Shown here one piece after another: positions 1-5,332 of a stretch of 5,332 nt of DNA. The translations under genes were made by a program, and so were the position numbers. The notes beneath the pieces were generated by a model. It was not told the DNA's origin, did not search any database, and worked only from the letters and a program-made list of their open reading frames with translations. Each line of letters opens with the position of its first letter. Positions within the stretch are counted from its first letter, which is position 1. This DNA is from Ruminococcus sp. (lineage in GTDB: Bacteria; Bacillota; Clostridia; Oscillospirales; Ruminococcaceae): NCBI GenBank assembly GCA_029063695.1, contig JAIDNR010000373.1:1-5332 (forward strand), written 5' to 3'.

Positions 1-40
1 ATCTTATTACGTTATGAAATGAGGTATTATTTTATGAAAA
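1..40 (+). repeat. 40-bp direct repeat, copy 1 (leader of the small membrane protein gene)
   Basis: This stretch is identical at all 40 positions to 499-538. It carries the Shine-Dalgarno core GAGG (21-24), a 9-base spacer and the start codon at 34, and ends two bases into the third codon. The sequences diverge from base 41 (T here, A at 539). The left boundary cannot be judged because the window begins at its first base; the match may extend further upstream and include a promoter. Confidence 0.95.
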
Positions 41-420
41 TCAAAGTTGGAAAGATTTCAATGTTTAATGTTATAATAGCAGGATATTTGATAATATTCG
101 GCTTTGGCTTGGTTCATTTCGACAATCCAGTAACAGGCGTAATTTTAGTATTTCTTGGCTTGATTCGTGCTTTTTATCTGACAGTCTGGAAAATGAAAAT
201 TGATACAGATACAGGTGAATTTTATTGCAGAGAACCTTTCAGGCATAACTGGTCTTTTCATATTTCTGAAATCAGGTATTTCCATATTCTTGAAGGCAGG
301 CAAAGCGGTTTTATTTTAGAACCTGCATTTCGTATCTTTGTTTATGATAGAAAAATTACTGTTCCTGCTCATAAAGCAAAAAAACTAAAGCAATATCTTG
401 AAAACTATAAGTATATTTAA
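34..420 (+). CDS. small two-helix membrane protein with possible PH-like tail
   Basis: A 128-residue protein of unknown function. Two hydrophobic segments, about residues 11-28 and 32-52, are separated by a short turn (HFDNP) and would form a membrane hairpin. The remaining 75 residues are soluble and alternate short beta-like stretches with charged turns, ending in a basic, probably helical segment (KAKKLKQYLENYKYI). This two-helix-plus-beta layout resembles bacterial PH-like membrane proteins common in Firmicutes, but that is inferred from pattern only. The start at 34 is preferred over the in-frame ATG at 19, because the ATG at 19 overlaps the Shine-Dalgarno GAGG at 21-24, which sits 9 bases before 34. 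Its promoter lies outside the window. The leader and ribosome binding site are identical to those of the GH3 gene downstream, although the proteins are unrelated. Confidence 0.8.
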   Translation: MKIKVGKISMFNVIIAGYLIIFGFGLVHFDNPVTGVILVFLGLIRAFYLTVWKMKIDTDTGEFYCREPFRHNWSFHISEIRYFHILEGRQSGFILEPAFRIFVYDRKITVPAHKAKKLKQYLENYKYI

Positions 421-432
421 CTAAAGGCAAAC

Positions 433-452
433 AGAAAAAGTCCGCTTTTTTT
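433..452 (+). terminator. weak intrinsic terminator candidate
   Basis: Thirteen bases after the stop of the small membrane protein gene, AAAAAG (435-440) and CTTTTT (445-450) can pair around a UCCG tetraloop. A433-T452 and a G434-T451 wobble could extend the stem to 8 pairs. The stem contains only one G-C pair and the T-run is part of the stem itself, so termination is probably leaky. It is well placed to separate the small gene from the promoter that follows. Confidence 0.4.
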
Positions 453-463
453 ATAAAAAACTA

Positions 464-492
464 TTGCACAATAATGAAATATTTGTTATAAT
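464..492 (+). promoter_or_regulatory. sigma-A type promoter for the GH3 operon
   Basis: A -35 box TTGCAC (464-469) and a perfect -10 box TATAAT (487-492) are separated by 17 bases, with an extended -10 TG at 484-485. Transcription would start around 498-500, which coincides with the first base of the 40-bp repeat (499). The predicted 5' untranslated region is then about 33 bases. No clear operator palindrome or catabolite-repression (cre) site was seen around it. Confidence 0.8.
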
Positions 493-498
493 TGTAAT

Positions 499-523
499 AT
501 CTTATTACGTTATGAAATGAGGT
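499..523 (+). promoter_or_regulatory. possible leader hairpin covering the Shine-Dalgarno site
   Basis: In the RNA, the first eight bases AUCUUAUU (499-506) can pair with AAUGAGGU (516-523), which contains the Shine-Dalgarno core, leaving a 9-base loop. Two of the eight pairs are G-U and only one is G-C, so the structure is weak and may be partly open. The same pairing is available in copy 1 (1-8 with 18-25). Whether it acts in regulation is speculation. Confidence 0.25.
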
Positions 524-538
524 ATTATTTTATGAAAA
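499..538 (+). repeat. 40-bp direct repeat, copy 2 (leader of the GH3 gene)
   Basis: Identical at all 40 positions to 1-40. Here the left edge is visible: the repeat starts 6 bases after the -10 box, at or within a base of the predicted transcription start. It therefore spans the whole leader, the Shine-Dalgarno GAGG (519-522), the start codon at 532 and the start of the third codon. The promoter at 464-492 lies outside this copy. Confidence 0.95.
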
Positions 539-3270
539 AAATTCTGGACTGGGAAAAATATCTGAAAGTTGCTGCTGATACCGTTGCAGAGGGAATTGTC
601 ATGCTTAAAAATGATAACTCCGCACTGCCGTTAAAAAAAGATGAGATTATTTCGGTTTTCGGGCGTATCCAGTTGCATTACTATAAAAGTGGTACAGGTT
701 CGGGCGGAATGGTGAACGTATCGAAAGTGACTGGTATTGTGGACGGACTTCTTGAATCGGGAGTAAAATTAAATGAGGAACTGCTTGACGTATACAGAAA
801 ATGGGATACTGAAAATCCTTTTGACGTAGGAACAGGCTGGGGAGCTGAGCCGTGGTCACAGGTAGAAATGCCTCTTGATGATGATTTAGTTAAGAAATCC
901 GCCGAAAAGGGCGATACTGCAATAGTAATAATCGGCAGGACGGCAGGTGAGGAGCAGGACGTTAAATATGAGGCAGGTTCTTTTCTTCTTACAGAACTCG
1001 AAAAAGATATGCTTGTGAAAGTCCGCAGGGAATTTGAAAAAGTGATTGTTTTACTCAACGTCGGCGGACTGATTGACATGAATTTCATTGAGGACTGTAA
1101 ACCTGATTCAATTTTATACGTATGGCAGGGCGGAATGACAGGCGGAACAGGTACTGCAATGGTGCTTACAGGCGAGGTTTCACCGTCAGGAAAACTGCCC
1201 GATACAATCGCATACAGTATAGAAGATTATCCGTCGCATAAATATTTCGGCGGAACGGACAAAAATTACTATGCGGAAGATATTTACGTCGGTTACAGGT
1301 ATTTTGATACATTCGCACCCGAAAAAGTACGCTATCCGTTCGGCTACGGACTTTCATATACTACTTTTAAAACAGAGCATCTCTATTCAGATGATGTAGA
1401 TATAAAAATGAATATATATGTCCGTGTTACGAATACAGGCGAATACAGCGGAAAAGAAGTTGTTATGCTGTACGCTGAAAAACCGCAAGGGAAACTTGGT
1501 CAGCCGGAAAAAGTTTTGTGCGGATATGCAAAAACCAAAACTCTTGCACCAAATGAATCACAGGATTTATGTCTTGTAATTGATTTTTATGAATTAGGTT
1601 CTTATGACGATTCAGGTGTTACAGGTAATAAAAATTGCTGGGTACTTGAAGAAGGCGAATACAGATTTTATGTTACTGATTCCGACGATTTTATTTATAT
1701 TGACTATGTTGGAATAGCAGAGGATTTTATTATCAGGGAATGTACTCAGGCACTTGCACCTGTTGAGCCGTTTGAACGTATGACAAATCACAGCGGACTT
1801 GTCTTTGAATCTGTTCCGCTGAATGAAGTTGACGAAAATACAAGACGGATTGAAAATCTTCCTGAAGAACTTGAATACACAAGCGACAGGGGAATAAAAC
1901 TTGCTGACGTTTATTCAGGTGTAAATACTATGGACGAATTTATTGCACAGCTTTCAGATTATGACTTGTCCTGCATTATACGTGGCGAGGGAATGGGAAG
2001 TCCGAGAGTTACAGCAGGTACAGCAAGTGCATTCGGCGGAGTTTCAGACAGTCTTATAAAGTATGGAATACTTGCTGCGTGTTGTGATGACGGTCCTTCG
2101 GGAATGCGTCTTGACTGCGGTACAAAGGCATTCAGTCTGCCTAATGGTACACTCATAGCATCTACTTTCAACAAGGAACTTATTGAAAATCTTTTTGAAA
2201 TGCTCGGACTTGAAATGGCGGCGAACAAGGTTGATTCACTGCTTGGTGCAGGTATGAATATACACCGCTATCCGCTTAACGGACGTAATTTCGAGTATTT
2301 CTCGGAAGACCCGTATCTTACAGGTACAATGGCGGCGGCTGAACTCAGAGGACTGCACAAATCAGGCGTTACAGGTACTGTCAAGCACTTTTGTGCAAAT
2401 AATCAGGAAACAAACAGGCATTTTCTTGAATCCGTTGTATCCGAACGTGCATTGCGTGAAATTTATCTGAAGGGTTTTGAAATCGCCGTAAAACAGGGTA
2501 ATGCGGACAGTATCATGACAACATACGGAAGTGTTAACGGCGTATGGACAGCAGGAAGTTATGACCTTAATACACAGATTCTCCGCAATGAGTGGGGATA
2601 TACAGGTATTGTAATGACGGACTGGTGGGCAAATATCAACAGACGTGGCGGAGAACCGGATAAAACGGACTTTGCGGCAATGGCAATGGCTCAGAATGAT
2701 TTATATATGGTATGTGCGGACGGTGGAAATAACGGAGATAATACGCTTGAAAGTCTTGAATCGGGTGATTTGAAGCGTTCCGAACTTCAGAGAAACGCAA
2801 AGAATATCTGTAATTTTCTGCTTCATACAAATGCAATGAAAAGACTTATGGGAATTGCCGACGAAATTGAGATAGTCAACAGAAGTGCGGAAGATATGCC
2901 GTCCGATAAACCTGTTGACTACTATGAGTTTGATAATAATTTCACTCTTGATTTAAGCGGTATCAAGTCGGAAAAGGGAAAAGACTACAGTTTCGGACTG
3001 ATAGTGAATCATGAGGGCTGGTATAAGGTCACAGTGACAGCATCGTCAACGCAGGGTGAGCTTGCACAGATTCCGCTGACTGTATTTACAATGGGTACGG
3101 CAAACGCATCGTTTACATGGAACGGTACGAACGGCAAGCCTGTTTCGTTCTCAAAAGAAATACCGATGTTTTCACATTTTACTGCTGTAAGACTTTATTT
3201 CGCACAGAACGGACTTGATTTGATAAGCATAAGCTTTGAGATTACCGACAGAACAGAACGCAGTTTTTAA
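532..3270 (+). CDS. GH3 beta-glucosidase-type enzyme, permuted domain order
   Basis: A 912-residue family 3 glycoside hydrolase, expected to release glucose (or a related sugar) from the non-reducing end of short beta-linked oligosaccharides. The domains run in the reverse of the usual order. The GH3 C-terminal alpha/beta sandwich domain comes first (about 18-279; GIVMLKNDN at 21-29, SGTGSGG at 53-59, YPFGYGLSYTTF at 268-279). A fibronectin-III-like domain follows (about 288-385), then the catalytic barrel domain (about 460-770), then a beta-rich tail (about 796-912). In the barrel, Asp697 in MTDWW is the expected nucleophile; DGPSG (520-524), GRNFE (584-588) and KH (618-619) match the sugar-binding motifs. 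The acid/base is probably a Glu in GEEQD (139-143), but this needs alignment. There is no signal peptide, so the enzyme is cytoplasmic and depends on oligosaccharide import. The start at 532 is chosen over the ATG at 517, which overlaps the Shine-Dalgarno site (519-522). This permuted architecture is known from Ruminococcus albus and Butyrivibrio fibrisolvens beta-glucosidases. Exact substrate is not determined. Confidence 0.93.
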   Translation: MKKILDWEKYLKVAADTVAEGIVMLKNDNSALPLKKDEIISVFGRIQLHYYKSGTGSGGMVNVSKVTGIVDGLLESGVKLNEELLDVYRKWDTENPFDVGTGWGAEPWSQVEMPLDDDLVKKSAEKGDTAIVIIGRTAGEEQDVKYEAGSFLLTELEKDMLVKVRREFEKVIVLLNVGGLIDMNFIEDCKPDSILYVWQGGMTGGTGTAMVLTGEVSPSGKLPDTIAYSIEDYPSHKYFGGTDKNYYAEDIYVGYRYFDTFAPEKVRYPFGYGLSYTTFKTEHLYSDDVDIKMNIYVRVTNTGEYSGKEVVMLYAEKPQGKLGQPEKVLCGYAKTKTLAPNESQDLCLVIDFYELGSYDDSGVTGNKNCWVLEEGEYRFYVTDSDDFIYIDYVGIAEDFIIRECTQALAPVEPFERMTNHSGLVFESVPLNEVDENTRRIENLPEELEYTSDRGIKLADVYSGVNTMDEFIAQLSDYDLSCIIRGEGMGSPRVTAGTASAFGGVSDSLIKYGILAACCDDGPSGMRLDCGTKAFSLPNGTLIASTFNKELIENLFEMLGLEMAANKVDSLLGAGMNIHRYPLNGRNFEYFSEDPYLTGTMAAAELRGLHKSGVTGTVKHFCANNQETNRHFLESVVSERALREIYLKGFEIAVKQGNADSIMTTYGSVNGVWTAGSYDLNTQILRNEWGYTGIVMTDWWANINRRGGEPDKTDFAAMAMAQNDLYMVCADGGNNGDNTLESLESGDLKRSELQRNAKNICNFLLHTNAMKRLMGIADEIEIVNRSAEDMPSDKPVDYYEFDNNFTLDLSGIKSEKGKDYSFGLIVNHEGWYKVTVTASSTQGELAQIPLTVFTMGTANASFTWNGTNGKPVSFSKEIPMFSHFTAVRLYFAQNGLDLISISFEITDRTERSF

Positions 3271-3284
3271 AAAAGGATTTTATT

Positions 3285-3851
3285 ATGAAAACTGATTTTC
3301 TTACTGAATATATCAGAAATCCGAAAACTATCGGAGCAGTTGCACTAAGCAGTAAATGCCTTGCAAAAAATATGATTAAAAATATTGACTTTGCACATTG
3401 TTCAGTTATTGCTGAATACGGAGCAGGAACAGGTATATTTACAGCAGAAGTTATCAGAAACAGAAAAAAAGGCACAAAGTTTCTTGTCATAGAACAGGAC
3501 GAATATTTTTATAATATTCTCTGTAAAAAATTCGGTAAATGCCGTGATGTCCATATTATTCACGGTGATGCCCGAAATCTTGAAAAATACATGAGAAAGT
3601 ACAATATCAGCAGAATTGACTATATTATATCAGGACTTCCTTTTGCATCTCTGCCCTCTGATATATCGCACAGAATCCTTGCGGAGACAAGAAAAATAAT
3701 CGCAGAAAGCAGAGGAAAATTTATTACTTTTCAGTATACGCTGTTTAAAGTCGGACTTTTCAAAAGATTCTTTGATATTGTCGAAACTGATTTTACACTC
3801 CGAAATATTCCTTCCGCTTTTGTACTTACAATGACATCAGAATTGAGGTAA
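3285..3851 (+). CDS. SAM-dependent methyltransferase, phospholipid N-methyltransferase-like
   Basis: A 188-residue class I methyltransferase of the PmtA-like group. The N-terminal signature FLTEYIRNPKTIGAVALSS (residues 5-23) is typical of that group. The SAM-binding glycine motif EYGAGTG is at 44-50, the acidic residue that would hold the ribose of SAM is Glu70 (VIEQD), GDA is at 94-96, and the SGLPF motif is at 116-120. The product of the reaction is uncertain: characterised relatives methylate phosphatidylethanolamine, but many Clostridial members are untested. It is soluble with no membrane segment, and would act at the inner face of the membrane if lipids are its substrate. The Shine-Dalgarno AAAAGGA (3271-3277) lies 7 bases before the start. 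The gene begins 14 bases after the GH3 stop, so it is probably in the same transcript. A relation to KsgA/Erm rRNA dimethylases is possible at fold level, but the NPPY/NLPY-type motif of those enzymes is replaced by SGLPF. Confidence 0.8.
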   Translation: MKTDFLTEYIRNPKTIGAVALSSKCLAKNMIKNIDFAHCSVIAEYGAGTGIFTAEVIRNRKKGTKFLVIEQDEYFYNILCKKFGKCRDVHIIHGDARNLEKYMRKYNISRIDYIISGLPFASLPSDISHRILAETRKIIAESRGKFITFQYTLFKVGLFKRFFDIVETDFTLRNIPSAFVLTMTSELR

Positions 3852-3856
3852 TTAAT

Positions 3857-4198
3857 ATGAATATACAGATTTTCGGCACAAAAAAGTGCTTTGATACCAA
3901 AAAGGCTGAGCGTTATTTCAAGGAACGTGGAATAAAATATCAGCTTATTGACATGAAAGAAAAGGGAATGAGTAAAGGCGAATTTACGTCGGTTATGCAG
4001 TCCGTCGGCGGAATTGACAACATGATTGACGAAAATGCAAAGGACAAGAATACTCTAACTCTTATGAAGTATCTGCTTGACAGTGACAAGGAAGAAAAGC
4101 TGTTTGAAAATCAGCATATTATTAAAACTCCTGTTGTCAGAAACGGTAAAAAAGCTGTAATCGGCTACTGTCCTGAAATCTGGAAAGATTGGGAATAG
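3857..4198 (+). CDS. ArsC/Spx-family thioredoxin-fold protein
   Basis: A 113-residue protein of the ArsC/Spx/YffB family, the usual length for it. The N-terminal beta strand and active-site loop read MNIQIFGTKKCFDTKKAERYF, with Cys11 in the position of the catalytic cysteine of ArsC and the first Cys of the Spx CXXC; the second Cys of CXXC is Thr14. The cis-proline loop is TPVV (91-94), and a second cysteine, Cys105, lies in GYCPEIW near the C terminus. By eye, the three arginines that bind the anion in plasmid-type E. coli ArsC (R60, R94, R107) are not conserved, so true arsenate reduction is unlikely. A thiol-reductase or glutaredoxin-like role is more plausible but unproven. The Shine-Dalgarno TGAGGT (3844-3849) overlaps the end of the upstream gene; the 5-bp gap implies co-transcription and probably translational coupling. 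Confidence 0.85.
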   Translation: MNIQIFGTKKCFDTKKAERYFKERGIKYQLIDMKEKGMSKGEFTSVMQSVGGIDNMIDENAKDKNTLTLMKYLLDSDKEEKLFENQHIIKTPVVRNGKKAVIGYCPEIWKDWE

Positions 4199-4201
4199 CT
4201 T

Positions 4202-4230
4202 TTGCATTTTTAAGATTACTGTGATATAAT
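4202..4230 (+). promoter_or_regulatory. sigma-A type promoter for the SPFH gene
   Basis: TTGCAT (4202-4207) and a perfect TATAAT (4225-4230) are 17 bases apart, with an extended -10 TG at 4222-4223. The -35 box begins 4 bases after the last base of the upstream stop codon. Transcription would start near 4236-4238, giving a leader of about 25 bases. No convincing terminator separates it from the upstream operon, so read-through may add to expression. Confidence 0.75.
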
Positions 4231-4262
4231 AATATAAACTAATTATAAAGGAGAATTTTACT

Positions 4263-5332
4263 ATGGGACTTATTAAAGCAGTCGTATCGGGTATCGGCAC
4301 AACAATGGCTGATACATGGAAAGATTATTTTTACTGTGATTCTATGCCGTCAGATGTACTTGTTGTAAAGGGCAAAAAGAAAGCAGGCAAAAAATCATCA
4401 AATACAAAGGGCGATGACAATATCATCACAAATGGCAGTGTTATCGTCGTTAACGAGGGACAGTGCATGATAATCGTTGACCAAGGACAGATTGTTGAAG
4501 TCTGTGCGGTTCCGGGTGAGTACACCTATGATATGTCAACAGAGCCGAGTCTTTTCGGTGGAAGTCTCGGCAACGGAATCAAGGAGACATTCAAGCAGAT
4601 TGGCAAGCGTATTTCTTTCGGCGGAACCGCCGCACACGACCAGAGAATATATTTCTTTAATGTGAAAGAAATCACAGATAATAAATTCGGCACGTCAACT
4701 CCTGTTCCGTTCAGAGTTGTATATCAGGATTTGGGAAGAAGTTTTACCGTGGGTCTCCGATGTAACGGCGTTTACTCCTATAAAATAGCAGACCCGCTTC
4801 TTTTCTTTACGAATGTATGCGGAAATATCGCATCAAGTTATGGACGTATGCAGATTGACAATACACTTTACAGTGAGTTTATGAGTCACTTACAGCCTGC
4901 ACTTGCAAAACTTACATCTTCTGTACGTTATGATGAACTTCCGCTTCATACGGACGAAATCACAAAAGCAATGAAAGAAGTCCTGAAAAGCGACTGGAAA
5001 GAGGACAGAGGAATTGAAATTTGCAGAGTGGCGATAAAATCCGTATCAATTCCGAAAGAGGACGAGGATAATATCAAGAAATATGAAGATATGGCATGGA
5101 ATCGTAATCCGATAAATGCGGCGGCAAATATCATTGAAGCACAGAGTCAGGCTATGGGTTCAGCAGCAGGAAACATAGGCGGTTCTGCAATGGGATTCTA
5201 TGGAATGAATATGGCACAGAATATAGGCGGAATGAATGCACAGAGTCTCTTTGCAATGGGTCAGCAGCAACAGGCACAGGCGGCGGCTAATTCATCATGG
5301 ACTTGTTCGTGTGGTACTTCAAATACAGGAAA
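4263..5332 (+). CDS. SPFH/band-7 protein with C-terminal zinc ribbon, YdjI-like (3' end missing)
   Basis: An open frame of 356 complete codons that runs off the window end. The protein belongs to the stomatin/prohibitin-like group with a C-terminal zinc ribbon, often labelled virion core protein or YdjI-like. Residues about 55-265 form the SPFH domain (GSVIVVNEGQCMIIVDQGQI at 58-77; PVPFRVVYQDLGRSFTVGLR at 147-166). A lysine-rich segment, KGKKKAGKKSSNTKG, sits at 36-50 just before it. A Gly/Met/Gln/Ala-rich, probably flexible linker covers about 283-345. It leads into WTCSCG (347-351), the first half of a zinc ribbon; the second cysteine pair should lie just beyond the window. There is no N-terminal transmembrane helix. 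In Bacillus subtilis, YdjI works with PspA, YdjG and YdjH in envelope stress, so a similar membrane-surface scaffold role is inferred. The Shine-Dalgarno AAAGGAG (4247-4253) is strong and 9 bases from the start. Confidence 0.88.
   Translation, partial: MGLIKAVVSGIGTTMADTWKDYFYCDSMPSDVLVVKGKKKAGKKSSNTKGDDNIITNGSVIVVNEGQCMIIVDQGQIVEVCAVPGEYTYDMSTEPSLFGGSLGNGIKETFKQIGKRISFGGTAAHDQRIYFFNVKEITDNKFGTSTPVPFRVVYQDLGRSFTVGLRCNGVYSYKIADPLLFFTNVCGNIASSYGRMQIDNTLYSEFMSHLQPALAKLTSSVRYDELPLHTDEITKAMKEVLKSDWKEDRGIEICRVAIKSVSIPKEDEDNIKKYEDMAWNRNPINAAANIIEAQSQAMGSAAGNIGGSAMGFYGMNMAQNIGGMNAQSLFAMGQQQQAQAAANSSWTCSCGTSNTG

Noticed and set aside
512..520. Two-codon upstream frame ATG-AAA-TGA in the leader (also at 14-22)
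   Set aside because: It has no ribosome binding site and sits only about 13 bases from the predicted RNA 5' end. Its stop overlaps the Shine-Dalgarno site, which is curious, but chance is the simpler explanation in A/T-rich DNA.
1..538. Insertion-sequence or integron-like cassette bounded by the 40-bp repeats
   Set aside because: No transposase or integrase, no terminal inverted repeats and no attachment-site-like structure were seen; the repeats are direct and lie exactly at gene leaders.
681..1088. Minus-strand open frame of about 135 codons inside the GH3 gene
   Set aside because: It lies entirely over a well-supported coding region, its protein is Ser/Pro/Thr-rich in the way typical of antisense frames, and it has no ribosome binding site of note. 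The other minus-strand frames over the coding regions were rejected on the same grounds.
3285..3851. Antibiotic-resistance type rRNA adenine dimethylase (Erm/KsgA)
   Set aside because: The N-terminal FLTEYIRNPKTIGAVALSS signature and the SGLPF motif fit the phospholipid methyltransferase-like group better, and the protein is shorter than Erm or KsgA.
4180..4215. Possible terminator after the ArsC-like gene
   Set aside because: Only a short AAAG/CTTT pairing around a long loop is available, and the following T-run overlaps the -35 region of the next promoter. It is too weak to call.
4477..4665. Plus-strand open frame of 62 codons
   Set aside because: It is out of frame within the SPFH gene, whose frame is supported by family-level sequence along its full length.

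Overview
The window looks like chromosomal DNA from a low-G+C, Gram-positive anaerobe of the class Clostridia, most likely a Ruminococcus-type gut or rumen fibre degrader (Oscillospiraceae). This rests on the AT-rich base composition, the Firmicutes-style Shine-Dalgarno sites and sigma-A promoters, and above all a family 3 glycoside hydrolase with its domains in the permuted order known from Ruminococcus and Butyrivibrio beta-glucosidases. The assignment is by eye; no database search was possible.

All genes lie on the + strand. Bases 34-420 encode a small two-helix membrane protein with a soluble, possibly PH-like tail. It is followed by a weak A/T-stem terminator candidate and a near-consensus promoter (464-492). 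Bases 532-3270 encode a 912-residue cytoplasmic GH3 beta-glucosidase-type enzyme. Close behind it, with 14-bp and 5-bp gaps, come a phospholipid-methyltransferase-like SAM enzyme (3285-3851) and a small ArsC/Spx-fold thioredoxin-like protein (3857-4198). These three genes look like one transcription unit. A second near-consensus promoter (4202-4230) starts just past the last stop codon and serves an SPFH/band-7 protein with a C-terminal zinc ribbon (4263 to the window end), which is cut off by the window edge.

The most unusual feature is a perfect 40-bp direct repeat at 1-40 and 499-538. In both places it forms the complete transcribed leader of a gene: from the predicted transcription start, through the Shine-Dalgarno site, to the first codons. 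Two unrelated proteins therefore share an identical 5' untranslated region and ribosome binding site. The 5' end of this leader can pair with its own Shine-Dalgarno region, weakly. The repeat could reflect a duplication event, a shared post-transcriptional control element, or a site for deletion of the small gene by recombination.

Functionally, the GH3 enzyme would hydrolyse imported cello- or other gluco-oligosaccharides in the cytoplasm. The methyltransferase-like and SPFH proteins point to membrane lipid or envelope maintenance, and the ArsC-like protein to thiol chemistry. The link between sugar hydrolysis and the two co-transcribed small genes is not explained by any pathway I know. No RNA genes, insertion sequences or CRISPR arrays were seen, and there is no gene-free stretch over 300 bases.
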